This document shows positions 33,014 through 40,919 of a DNA stretch of 64,000 bases, in pieces. The notes below the pieces were generated by a model, which was given only the letters and a program-made list of their open reading frames with translations, was not told the origin of the DNA and made no database searches. Each line of letters starts with the position of its first letter. Position 1 is the first letter of the stretch. Both the position numbers and the translations under genes were made by a program. Where the stretch lies: contig NZ_CP114013.1 in assembly GCF_028416635.1 (NCBI RefSeq), forward strand, positions 1,674,001-1,738,000. The letters run 5' to 3'. Origin of the DNA: Baekduia alba. GTDB taxonomy: Bacteria; Actinomycetota; Thermoleophilia; Solirubrobacterales; Solirubrobacteraceae.

Positions 33014-33609
33014 GGCGTTGGTGGGGCCTCGTGGTCGATGGCGTTGATCGCGGCCCAGGCGGCGTCGCCGAGCGCGGGCGCGAACGTGGTGGGGCGCTGC
33101 TTGACGCGCTTGGCCAGCCACAGCGAGCCGAGCTCGCGGGCCGGCGCGAAGGCGACGGCGTGCACGACGTTGATGTCGATGTCCTTGGTCTGCTCGTGGC
33201 GATCCAGCCAGGCGCGGACCCCGCGCAGGAACGCGCGGTTGGCGGCGCGCAGCGGCTCGCGGCCGGCGTCGGAGGCGGCGATCGCGTCGCGGTGGGCGAG
33301 GACCAGGCGCGCCGGGCGGGGGTTGGCCTCGAACCAGCGCAGCTCGAAGGCGACGGCGGCGCGGAGGCCGGCGTGCGGGTCGTCGGCGTGGGCGGCGAAC
33401 GTCGCGAGCAGGCCGCGCTGGTAGTCGCCGAGCGCCGCGACGACGAGGGCCGCGAGCACCCCGTCCTTCGCGCCGAAGTGATGGTAGATCGAGCCGTTGC
33501 TGACGCCGGACGCCGCGGTGAGGTCGGCGATCGACACGGAGGGGTAGCCGCGCGTGTCGAAGAGCCGGGCGGCGGCGTCCAGCACCGCGCTGCGCGTGTC
33601 CTGCGCCAT
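33010..33609 (-). CDS. TetR-family transcriptional regulator
   Basis: A 199-aa repressor. The N-terminal HTH contains VLDAAARLFDTRGYPSVSIADLTAASGVSNGSIYHHFGAKDGVLAALV, the classical TetR pattern; the C-terminal ligand domain is unassigned. The ATG at 33609 gives the usual short N-tail (MAQDTRSAV); an in-frame ATG at 33639 would add ten residues. It shares ATGA with the amidohydrolase gene and likely represses its own operon through the inverted repeat at 33612-33637. Confidence 0.9.
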   Translation of the reverse strand: MAQDTRSAVLDAAARLFDTRGYPSVSIADLTAASGVSNGSIYHHFGAKDGVLAALVVAALGDYQRGLLATFAAHADDPHAGLRAAVAFELRWFEANPRPARLVLAHRDAIAASDAGREPLRAANRAFLRGVRAWLDRHEQTKDIDINVVHAVAFAPARELGSLWLAKRVKQRPTTFAPALGDAAWAAINAIDHEAPPTP

Positions 33610-33611
33610 GT

Positions 33612-33637
33612 GGAGCATGATTCTAGAGCATCGCTCC
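33612..33637. promoter_or_regulatory. Candidate TetR operator
   Basis: GGAGC-N5-TCTAGA-N5-GCTCC is symmetric in its outer arms and centre. It lies 3 bp from the tetR ATG and 29 bp from the divergent gene at 33666, where it could block both promoters. Confidence 0.45.
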
Positions 33638-33665
33638 AATCGTCGTCGAGGTCCGGCGTGCTGGA

Positions 33666-33968
33666 ATGTCGCCCGTGCCTCCCAAGAAGCTCCTGAACAC
33701 CGTCCTGGCCGTCGGCATCGCCGACGCCCTGCTGCTGGTCGTGCTGGTGTACTTCGCGTTCATCGACCGCTCCGACACCGCCGTCCACATCCTGGGCCCG
33801 ATCCACGGCCTCGGCTTCCTCGCGCTCCTGGCGCTGACGGCCAACGGGGCGCTGCAGCGCTTCTGGGGCTGGTGGTTCCCGGCGATCGTGGTCGTCACGG
33901 GCGGCCCGATCGGCTCGATCGCCGGCGACCTGATCCTGCGCAAGCGGGTCGGCGAGCCGGTCGCGTAG
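33666..33968 (+). CDS. Small membrane protein, DUF3817-like
   Basis: A 100-aa protein with three hydrophobic segments: VLAVGIADALLLVVLVYFAFID, VHILGPIHGLGFLALLALTA and WWFPAIVVVTGGPIGSIAGDLIL. The GPIHGLGFLA stretch and overall size fit DUF3817 membrane proteins of Actinobacteria (from memory). Divergent from tetR with a 56-bp gap. Function unknown. Confidence 0.75.
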   Translation: MSPVPPKKLLNTVLAVGIADALLLVVLVYFAFIDRSDTAVHILGPIHGLGFLALLALTANGALQRFWGWWFPAIVVVTGGPIGSIAGDLILRKRVGEPVA

Positions 33969-34022
33969 CGCCACGGCGTCCCGCCGCGGTCACACGCGCG
34001 CCGCTGGTGCGAATGACCGAGG

Positions 34023-34589
34023 ATGACGCGGGTGACCGAGCGCGACGACGCGATGCTGCTGGCGGCTGCCGCCGGCGGCGACGAGCACGCGTTCGAGCAG
34101 TTCTACCGGCGCCATCTCGCGGCGGTCACCGGCTTTCACCTGCGGCGGACCGGACGGCGGGAGCTGGCCTTCGACCTCACGGCGGAGACCTTCGCGGCGG
34201 TCGTCGTCGGCTGCGCGACCTTCGATCCCGCGCGCGGCAGCGCGACCGGCTGGCTCTTCGGGATCGCGGCGCACAAGCTGCGCGACGCGCTGCGGCGCGG
34301 GCGGGTCGAGGCCGAGGCGCGGCAGCGGCTGCGCCACGAGCCGATCTTGCTGGAGGACGCCGACCTCGAGCGGGTGGACGAGCTGGCCTCGCGCGTGAAC
34401 GAGTCGCGCCTGGCCACGCTGCTCGGCGACCTGCCGGCCGAGCAGCGCGCCGCGCTGCTGGCCCGGGTAGTCGACGAGCGGCCCTACGACGAGATCGCGG
34501 CGACGCTCGACTGCTCCGAGGCGGTCGTGCGCCAACGCGTCCACCGCGGGCTGCGACGACTACGGAGCGGAATGGAGGGCTCGGCATGA
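34023..34589 (+). CDS. ECF-family RNA polymerase sigma factor
   Basis: A 188-aa sigma-70 factor of the extracytoplasmic function group. Region 2 runs from FEQFYRRHLAAVTGFHLRRTG to ARGSATGWLFGIAAHKLRD, and region 4 contains LLGDLPAEQRAALLARVVDERPYDEIAATLDCSEAVVRQRVHRGLRRLR. There is no region 1 or 3. The ATG at 34023 fits the usual N-terminus. The stop overlaps the ATG of the next gene (a 4-nt overlap), whose product is the probable regulator of this sigma factor. Its regulon is unknown; no clear promoter copy is seen upstream. Confidence 0.93.
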   Translation: MTRVTERDDAMLLAAAAGGDEHAFEQFYRRHLAAVTGFHLRRTGRRELAFDLTAETFAAVVVGCATFDPARGSATGWLFGIAAHKLRDALRRGRVEAEARQRLRHEPILLEDADLERVDELASRVNESRLATLLGDLPAEQRAALLARVVDERPYDEIAATLDCSEAVVRQRVHRGLRRLRSGMEGSA

Positions 34590-35542
34590 CCGCCCACGAC
34601 GAGCTGCTGCGCCAGCTGCGCGCGAGCGTACGCACGATCCGGGTCGAGAACACCCCAGATACAGGGGCGCAGGCGACCGGGACGCCGCTTTTTGGGCGTC
34701 CGCGGCGTCCGCGACGGCGGCGCGCGCGGCGGGGGTTGCTGGTGGCGTTGGCCGCGCTCGTCGTCGGCGGTGGGGTCGCGGGCGCGGCGCAGGTCGGCGT
34801 CCTGCCCGGCGTGCACGGCGCGAGCGACCACCCGCTCAGCGCGCGGGAGGTCGCCCACGACGCGATGATGGAGGTGCGAGACAGCCCGGCGTGCCGCACG
34901 ATCGCGCGCGACCGCGGCGCCACGACGCAGGCGACCGAGGTCTCCGCGGCCGCGACCGCGCTGCTCGCCGGCCCGCCCGACGCCAGCGCGCAGGCCCAGG
35001 CGCTGAGGCTCAACCACGGCGGTCCGGTGATCGCCGGCAGCCCACGGCGCGTCGCCTTCCCGGACAAGTCCTACGCGTTGGTCTGGGTCGCCGTCGGCAA
35101 CGGGACGGGCTCGTTCGTCGATCCCGTCGCGTGCGGCCAGGCCCGGATCGCGCAGCTGCGCGCGGACAAGCCGGACCCGTCGAGCCGGCTGCGCCAGAAG
35201 GCCGAGGCGGTGCTGCGCGCCTACCGCGACGTGCTGCCCGGCCTGCAGACGCTCTGGATCATGTTCCATCGCCACGGGGCGAGCAGCACCGGCGGCACCG
35301 GCATCCCGCTGGACGGCCGCGTGCTCGAGCCCGGGATCGTGCTCTTCGGCAGCGGTGAGTACGTGGGGTTCGCGGCGCCGGGCGCCGTGCGCGTCACCGC
35401 CGATGGCCGCGCTCTGCATCGCGTGACGGCCGTGCGCAGCCGGCTCTTCGCCCTCCGGCTCCCGCGCGGCACCGGGCCGGTGACCCTGCGTCAGCGTGCC
35501 GCCGACGGCCGCGTGATCAGGACCGAGACCGTCAGGGGGTGA
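34586..35542 (+). CDS. Membrane-anchored partner of the ECF sigma factor
   Basis: A 318-aa protein. The cytosolic N-terminus (1-46) has an alpha-helical start, MTAHDELLRQLRASVRTIR, and a strongly basic run before one membrane segment (GLLVALAALVVGGGVAGAA, about 49-67). The outer domain (68-318) holds cysteines in SPACRTIA and PVACGQA and ends with VRVTADGRALHRVTAVRSRLFALRLP. There is no zinc-binding HxxxCxxC anti-sigma domain, so it is an atypical candidate anti-sigma factor; the assignment rests on the 4-nt overlap with the sigma gene. The 3' end overlaps the convergent oxidase gene by 11 nt. Confidence 0.75.
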   Translation: MTAHDELLRQLRASVRTIRVENTPDTGAQATGTPLFGRPRRPRRRRARRGLLVALAALVVGGGVAGAAQVGVLPGVHGASDHPLSAREVAHDAMMEVRDSPACRTIARDRGATTQATEVSAAATALLAGPPDASAQAQALRLNHGGPVIAGSPRRVAFPDKSYALVWVAVGNGTGSFVDPVACGQARIAQLRADKPDPSSRLRQKAEAVLRAYRDVLPGLQTLWIMFHRHGASSTGGTGIPLDGRVLEPGIVLFGSGEYVGFAAPGAVRVTADGRALHRVTAVRSRLFALRLPRGTGPVTLRQRAADGRVIRTETVRG

Positions 35543-36704
35543 CGGCCGCGAAGCGGTCGGGCGCGAAGGGGGTGAGGTCGAGTGGCGGTGGCTCGCCGGC
35601 GATCGCGCCGGCGATGAGCCGGCCGGTGATCGGGCCGAGGGCGATGCCGGCGCCTTCGTGGCCGGTGGCGAGGTGGAGGCCTTCGACCTGCGCTGCGGGG
35701 CCGATCGCGGGGAGGTGGTCGGGCAGCCAGGGCCGGAAGCCGACCCAGGCGGTGTCGCGTGCGAGCCCGGCGATCTCGGGGACCAGGCGGGCCGCGCGCG
35801 TCCGGACCTCGTCCTCCAGCGCCCGGTCGACCGTCGGGTCGAAGCCGCAGCGCTCGCGCGTGGAGCCGACGATCAGGTGGCCGTCGTGCGTTGTCTCGAT
35901 CACCGTCGAGACCTCCCGCCCGGCCGCCGCGCTGGTGACGGACAGCAGGTAGCTGCCGTCGACGACCTTGTGGCGCAGGAAGCGCTCGTCGGGCGTGGGG
36001 AGGAGCAGGCGCGTCAGCTGTCCCTTGCGCGGCTCGAGCGGCAAGGCGATGCCTAGGCCTTCGGCGAGCGGGCGCGTCCACGGTCCGGCGGCGAGGACGA
36101 CGGCGCCGGCGCCGAGCGTCTCGCCGGAGGCGAGCCGGACGCCGACCGCGCGCGACCCTGCGACGACGACCTCCGCCACCTCCGCGCCGGTCCGGACCTC
36201 CGCGCCGTGCGCCTCGGCGGCCCGCGTCGCCAGGCCGCGCGCGATCGCGCGCGGGTCGCACTGGAGGTCGCCCGGGACGTGCAGCGCCCCGAGCAGCTCG
36301 CCGGTCAGCTCCGGCTCGGCCGCCCGCACCGCGTCCGGCCCCTCCAACAACGAGCACGCGACGCCCGCCGCACGCAGCCGCTCGGCGCGCGCCGCCTCGC
36401 CGGCCCAGGTCCGCGCGTCGGGATGCGCGATCAGCGCGCCCTTGCGGCGGATCCGCGCGGCCGGCCCGACGATCTCCTCCAGCTCGGCGTACAGCGCCCG
36501 CCCGAGGACGGTCAGCGCCAGCTCCGGTCCGGCGTCCTTGTCGGAGCACAGCACGTTGCCCTCGCCCAGCCCGGTCGTGGCGCCGCTCACCTCGCCGCGG
36601 TCGAGCAGGACCACCGACAACCCACGCCGCGCGCACTCCCACGCCGTCGCGCAGCCGACGATCCCGGCCCCGACGACGACGACATCGGTCGCGCGCGCGG
36701 TCAT
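35532..36704 (-). CDS. FAD-dependent D-hydroxyproline dehydrogenase (DAO family)
   Basis: A 390-aa glycine/D-amino-acid oxidase family enzyme. The FAD-binding motif VVVVGAGIVGCATAWE is at about 8-23, and the C-terminal FAD segment GLHLATGHEGAGIALGPITG is present. In the setting of the epimerase, deaminase and semialdehyde dehydrogenase it is assigned to the oxidation of cis-4-hydroxy-D-proline to pyrroline-4-hydroxy-2-carboxylate. Single-subunit, unlike the multi-subunit LhpBEF type. It overlaps the epimerase gene by 4 nt and its 3' end overlaps the convergent gene by 11 nt. Last gene of the minus-strand hydroxyproline operon. Confidence 0.88.
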   Translation of the reverse strand: MTARATDVVVVGAGIVGCATAWECARRGLSVVLLDRGEVSGATTGLGEGNVLCSDKDAGPELALTVLGRALYAELEEIVGPAARIRRKGALIAHPDARTWAGEAARAERLRAAGVACSLLEGPDAVRAAEPELTGELLGALHVPGDLQCDPRAIARGLATRAAEAHGAEVRTGAEVAEVVVAGSRAVGVRLASGETLGAGAVVLAAGPWTRPLAEGLGIALPLEPRKGQLTRLLLPTPDERFLRHKVVDGSYLLSVTSAAAGREVSTVIETTHDGHLIVGSTRERCGFDPTVDRALEDEVRTRAARLVPEIAGLARDTAWVGFRPWLPDHLPAIGPAAQVEGLHLATGHEGAGIALGPITGRLIAGAIAGEPPPLDLTPFAPDRFAAVTP

Positions 36705-37705
36705 CCCAGCCGGAAGCCGGCCGGGAACGGGTCGTCGTCAGCCAGCAGGTACTGCCCCATGCCCGTGATCCACGCGCGGCCGGTGATCTCGGGCACGATC
36801 GCCGGCAGCCCGGCCACCGCGGTCTCCTCCACGATGCGCCCCGTGAAGCGCGTGCCGAGCACCGACTCGTTGATGAAGTCCTGCCCGACGCCGAGCTCGC
36901 CGCGCGCGTGCAGCTGCGCCAGCCGCGCGCTCGTCCCGGTCCCGCAGGGCGAGCGGTCCAGCCAACCCGGGTGGATCGACGTCGCCGCCCGGGCATGAGC
37001 ACCATCCTGCCCGTTCTCATACAACACGACATGGTGGCAGCCGCTGATCCGCGGGTCGTCGGGGTGCACCGGCCGCTCGACGCCGTCGATCGCGTCCATG
37101 ATCGCCGCGCCGCAGGCGATCAGGGTGTCGCTGGCCGCCGGGTCGACCCGGACGCCGATGCTCCCCGCGTCGACGATGGCGTAGAAGTTGCCGCCGAAGG
37201 CCATGTCGTAGCCGACAGCGCCCCAGCCGTCGACGTCGACGACGCGATCCCGCGCCGCCAGGAAGGCCGGGACGTTGCGCAGCGTCACCGCCGTCGCGCG
37301 GCCGTCCTGCACCGCGACACGGACGACGACCAGCCCGGCCGGCGTGTCCAGCCGCACGACCGTCTCGGGCTCGGTTACGGACACCATCCCGGTCTCCACC
37401 AGCACGGTGGCGACGCCGATCGTCCCGTGCCCGCACATCGGCAGGCAGCCCGAGACCTCGATGAACAGCACGCCCCAGTCGGCGTCCGGCCGCGTCGGCG
37501 GCTGGAGGATCGCGCCCGACATGGCGCTGTGCCCGCGCGGCTCGCGCATGAGCAGCAGCCGGACGTCGTCCATGTTCTGCTCGAACCACAGCTTGCGCTC
37601 GAGCATCGTCGCGCCCGGCAGCGCCGGAACGCCGCCGGTGATGACGCGGGTCGGCATGCCCTCGGTGTGGGAGTCGACCGCGGCGAAGTAGCGCGCTGCC
37701 CTCAT
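36701..37705 (-). CDS. 4-hydroxyproline 2-epimerase
   Basis: A 334-aa proline-racemase superfamily enzyme that converts trans-4-hydroxy-L-proline to cis-4-hydroxy-D-proline. Both catalytic cysteines are present: Cys91 in MCGHGTIG and Cys254 in RSPCGTGTSA. The MCGHGT form (rather than MCGHNT) and the second Cys (rather than Thr) favour the 4-hydroxyproline epimerase over proline racemase or 3-hydroxyproline dehydratase. Starts at the ATG at 37705, overlapping the deaminase gene by 4 nt. Usual length. Confidence 0.93.
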   Translation of the reverse strand: MRAARYFAAVDSHTEGMPTRVITGGVPALPGATMLERKLWFEQNMDDVRLLLMREPRGHSAMSGAILQPPTRPDADWGVLFIEVSGCLPMCGHGTIGVATVLVETGMVSVTEPETVVRLDTPAGLVVVRVAVQDGRATAVTLRNVPAFLAARDRVVDVDGWGAVGYDMAFGGNFYAIVDAGSIGVRVDPAASDTLIACGAAIMDAIDGVERPVHPDDPRISGCHHVVLYENGQDGAHARAATSIHPGWLDRSPCGTGTSARLAQLHARGELGVGQDFINESVLGTRFTGRIVEETAVAGLPAIVPEITGRAWITGMGQYLLADDDPFPAGFRLG

Positions 37706-38592
37706 GCGGTGACCGGCGCGCGCAGCGCCGCGACCGCCGCGTCCAGGATGGCCCGCTGCGCGTCGTCGAGCGGCAGCCGCGGCCCGCGCGCCACGCCGCC
37801 GCGCAGCCCGACCGCGTCCATCGCGCCCTTGAAGTATTGGACCAGGTGCGGCGTCATGTCCAACCGCGTCAGCGGGAGCAACCGCGTGTACAACGTCCGC
37901 GCCTCGGCGAGCTGGCCGGCCTCGACCAACCGCGCCAGCTCGACGCACTCGGCCGGCGCGACGTTCGCGACGCCTGACACCCAACCGGCGGCGCCCGCCG
38001 CGTAGCCCTCCAGCGCCCAGTCGTCGCCCCCGACCAGGATCTCCAGCTCGGTGCGGCCGAGCAGCTCGGCGATGCGCCGCGCGTCGCCCGAGCACTCCTT
38101 GACGGCGACGATGCCCGGGACCTCGGCCGCGACCTCCTCGATGACCTGGGGCGAGAGGTCGACGCCCGACGCGCCCGGGTTGTTGTAGAGCATGATCGGG
38201 AGGTCGCCGGTGGCGGCGTCGACGGCCTGGTAGAAGGCCACCATCTCGTCGTGCGTGCCGGGGTAGTGCAGCGGCGGCAGGCACATGACGGCGCCGGCGC
38301 CCACGGCCGCGGCCGCGCGCGCGTTGGCGACGGCGGCGGCCGTCGACCCGGCCGAGACGCCCACGACGACGAACGCCGACGCCGCAGCGGCGACCTCCAC
38401 GCACGTCTCCACCACCAGCCGTCGCTCCGCGTCGCTGAGCTGGCCCGCCTCGCCCATCGTGCCGGTGGCGACGACGCCGGTGCAGCCGGCCTCGAACAAC
38501 CCCTTCAGGTTGCCCTTCAACGCCTCCACATCAACTTGGTCGTCGGCGGTGAACGGGGTGACGGCGGCGGGGATGATCCCGGGGAAGCGCAT
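37702..38592 (-). CDS. DapA-family pyrroline-4-hydroxy-2-carboxylate deaminase
   Basis: A 296-aa class I aldolase-fold enzyme. The Schiff-base lysine is K165 in IVAVKECSGD and the partner tyrosine is Y136 in LPIMLYNNPG; the GTMGEAGQLS loop is at about 44-53. DapA-like proteins in such clusters turn the cyclic imine into alpha-ketoglutarate semialdehyde and ammonia, which is the assignment made here from context; a plain DapA or another aldolase would look similar. It is 21 bp from the regulator stop and overlaps the epimerase gene by 4 nt. Confidence 0.9.
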   Translation of the reverse strand: MRFPGIIPAAVTPFTADDQVDVEALKGNLKGLFEAGCTGVVATGTMGEAGQLSDAERRLVVETCVEVAAAASAFVVVGVSAGSTAAAVANARAAAAVGAGAVMCLPPLHYPGTHDEMVAFYQAVDAATGDLPIMLYNNPGASGVDLSPQVIEEVAAEVPGIVAVKECSGDARRIAELLGRTELEILVGGDDWALEGYAAGAAGWVSGVANVAPAECVELARLVEAGQLAEARTLYTRLLPLTRLDMTPHLVQYFKGAMDAVGLRGGVARGPRLPLDDAQRAILDAAVAALRAPVTA

Positions 38593-38613
38593 GGTGGTGG
38601 TCTCCTGGTGTCG

Positions 38614-39318
38614 CTAGTCGAGCGCCATGAAGCGGCGCGCGCGGTCGATGTGCTGGGCGGTGTGGGTGCGGGCCGCGGCCGCGTCGCCGTCCGCGATCGC
38701 GGCGGCGATGAGCCGGTGCTCGGCGAGCTGCAGGGTGGTGCGGCCGGGGACGGCGGTGGACTCGTCACGCAGCTGCCGCCACAGCGGCTGGTCCATCAAC
38801 GAGGCCAGGTGGTCGGCGACGGCCAGGATCACGGGGTTGCCGGTCGCGACCGCGAGCTGGCGGTGGAACGCGCGGTCGGCGTCGCTCCAGCGGCGGCGCT
38901 GCTCGGCGTCCGACGGGTCGGCGCTCTGCTCCATGGCCGCCAGCAGCTCGTCGATGATCGGATCGGAACCCGGACCACGTGCCGCGGCCAGCGCCGCGAT
39001 CTCCGGCTCGAACGCGCGGCGCGCCGCGAGCAGCGCGTCGGGCCCGGCGTCGGCGGGCAGCGCGAGCCCCACCGGCAGGGCGTCGGAGGCCGCGAGCCGC
39101 TCCGCCGCGTCGTCGGTGATGAACGACCCGGCGCCCGGCCGCGTCTCGACGATCCCGCGCACGGCCAGGGCGCCGAGCGCCTCGCGCACCGACGCGCGGC
39201 CGACGCCGAGCGTCGCCGCGAGGTCGCGCTCGCCGGGGAGTCGCGCGCCCGGCCGCAGCGTGCCGCGGCGCAGGTCCTCCACGAGCCGATCGGCGACCTG
39301 CTCGTAGCGCTGGCGCAC
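38614..39318 (-). CDS. GntR/FadR-type regulator of the hydroxyproline cluster
   Basis: A 234-aa repressor. The winged HTH has VRQRYEQVADRLVEDLRRGTLRPGARLPGERDLAATLGVGRASVREALGALAVRGIVETRPGAGSFI, and the C-terminal FCD-type helical domain carries the D/H metal-site pattern (DRAFHRQLAVATGNPVIL, EHRLIAAAIADGD, THTAQHIDRA). The start is probably the GTG at 39318, but a TTG at 39324 is also possible. It is first in the minus-strand operon and divergent from the dehydrogenase gene, so it likely controls both, with a hydroxyproline-pathway compound as effector (inference). Confidence 0.88.
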   Translation of the reverse strand: MRQRYEQVADRLVEDLRRGTLRPGARLPGERDLAATLGVGRASVREALGALAVRGIVETRPGAGSFITDDAAERLAASDALPVGLALPADAGPDALLAARRAFEPEIAALAAARGPGSDPIIDELLAAMEQSADPSDAEQRRRWSDADRAFHRQLAVATGNPVILAVADHLASLMDQPLWRQLRDESTAVPGRTTLQLAEHRLIAAAIADGDAAAARTHTAQHIDRARRFMALD

Positions 39319-39333
39319 CGCCAACCGGTCCGA

Positions 39334-39372
39334 ACCACTTGTCAGAATTGGTCCTGTAGTCAAACCAGTGGT
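39334..39372. promoter_or_regulatory. Candidate operator between the GntR regulator and the dehydrogenase gene
   Basis: Four half-sites in this 39-bp AT-richer stretch: ACCA at 39334, TGGT at 39349, ACCA at 39364 and TGGT at 39369; ACCACT and AGTGGT also bracket the stretch. It lies between the divergent starts (39318 and 39385), where promoters are expected. Confidence 0.5.
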
Positions 39373-39384
39373 AGCGTAGCCGTC

Positions 39385-40917
39385 ATGAGCGCGACGATCA
39401 AGGCCGTCGATCCACGGACCGGGATCGGGATCGCCGAGTACCCCGAGGCGACGCGGGACGACGTGGATGCCGCGGTCGCCGCCGCGACCAGCGCCGCGAC
39501 CGACCCGGCGCTCGCCGATCCCGCCCGGCGCGCGGCGCTGCTGCGCGCCATCGCGCAACGCCTCCAACAACGCGAGGACCAGATCGTCGCCCTCGCCGGC
39601 AGCGAGTCCGGCCTGCCGCCCGCCCGGCTCCAGGGCGAGCTCGCGCGCACGACCGGCCAGCTGCGTGCGTTCGCCGACGTCCTCGACCGCGGCGCCCACC
39701 TCGACGCGATCATCGACACCGCCGACCCGGCGGCCACGCCGCCGCGGCCCGACATCCGGCGCACGACGGTCCCGATCGGCCCGGTGGCGGTCTTCGGGGC
39801 CTCGAACTTCCCGCTGGCGTTCAGCACCGCCGGCGGCGACACGGCGTCGGCGCTGGCCGCCGGCTGCCCGGTCGTCGTCAAGGGCCACCCGGCGCATCCG
39901 GGCACGAGCACGCTCGTGGCCGGCGAGATCGCGGCGGCGGTCGCCGACGCCGGCCTCCCGGAGGGCACGTTCGGCCACGTCCTCGCCGCCGACCACGCGA
40001 TCGGCGGCGCGCTCGTCGACCACCCCGACGTCCGCGCCGTCGCGTTCACCGGCAGCGGGGCCGGGGGCCGCGCGCTGATGGACCGCGCCGCCGCGCGCCC
40101 CGTCCCGATCCCGGTCTTCGCCGAGATGGGGTCCTTGAACCCGGTCGTCGTGACCGAGGCCGCGATCGACGCCCGGACCGACGCGATCGTCGCGGCGCTG
40201 ACCGGCGCGATCGCCAACTTCGGCGGGCAGCTGTGCACGAAGCCGGGGCTGGTGTTGGTGCCGGAGGGCGACGCCGGCAGCGCCTTCACCGACGCGTTGG
40301 CCGCCGCGATCGGTGCGCGCGAGCGGGAGGTGCTGCTCGCCCAGCCGGTCCGCGACGGCCTCGGCCGCGGCCTGCAGGCGCTCGAGTCCGCGCCGGGCGT
40401 CGCCAAGCTCACCGACGCCGAGGCGATCGACCGCGGCGCGGGCTTCCACGCGCGGCCGTCGCTCTATCGCGCGGCGGCCGGCGACCTCGGCACGGTCGGC
40501 ACGCTCGGCGAGGAGCACTTCGGCCCGGCCGCCGTCGTGTTGACCTACACGTCGATCGAGGACGCGGCCGCCGCGCTCGTCCGCGCCGGCGGCCAGCTCA
40601 CGGCCACCGTCCACGCGCAGCCGCAAGACCACCAACAGCTCCAGCCGCTGATCGACGCGGCCGCCCGCGTCGCCGGCCGCGTCGTCTTCGACGGCGTCCC
40701 GACCGGCGTCGCCGTCACCTGGGGCATGCACCACGGCGGCCCGTACCCCGCGGCCTCGGACGGCGGCGCGCACACCTCGGTCGGCATGACGGCGCTGCGC
40801 CGCTTCCAGCGCCCGGTCGCCTTCCAGGACGCGCCGCAGGAGCTGCTGCCGCCGGAGCTGCGCGACGGCAACCCCATGCGGATCGTCCGCCGCGTGGACG
40901 GCGTGCTCGAGACCTAG
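39385..40917 (+). CDS. Alpha-ketoglutarate semialdehyde dehydrogenase
   Basis: A 510-aa aldehyde-dehydrogenase family enzyme, NAD(P)-dependent. Catalytic Cys284 is in GGQLCTKPG and the general base Glu247 in FAEMGSLNP; the cofactor loop FTGSGAGGRAL is at 221-231. These features match the ketoglutarate-semialdehyde group seen in hydroxyproline and sugar-acid degradation clusters. It yields alpha-ketoglutarate, linking the pathway to the citric acid cycle. Transcribed from the opposite strand to its partners. The ATG at 39385 follows the putative operator by 12 bp. Usual length. Confidence 0.92.
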   Translation: MSATIKAVDPRTGIGIAEYPEATRDDVDAAVAAATSAATDPALADPARRAALLRAIAQRLQQREDQIVALAGSESGLPPARLQGELARTTGQLRAFADVLDRGAHLDAIIDTADPAATPPRPDIRRTTVPIGPVAVFGASNFPLAFSTAGGDTASALAAGCPVVVKGHPAHPGTSTLVAGEIAAAVADAGLPEGTFGHVLAADHAIGGALVDHPDVRAVAFTGSGAGGRALMDRAAARPVPIPVFAEMGSLNPVVVTEAAIDARTDAIVAALTGAIANFGGQLCTKPGLVLVPEGDAGSAFTDALAAAIGAREREVLLAQPVRDGLGRGLQALESAPGVAKLTDAEAIDRGAGFHARPSLYRAAAGDLGTVGTLGEEHFGPAAVVLTYTSIEDAAAALVRAGGQLTATVHAQPQDHQQLQPLIDAAARVAGRVVFDGVPTGVAVTWGMHHGGPYPAASDGGAHTSVGMTALRRFQRPVAFQDAPQELLPPELRDGNPMRIVRRVDGVLET

Positions 40918-40919
40918 TC

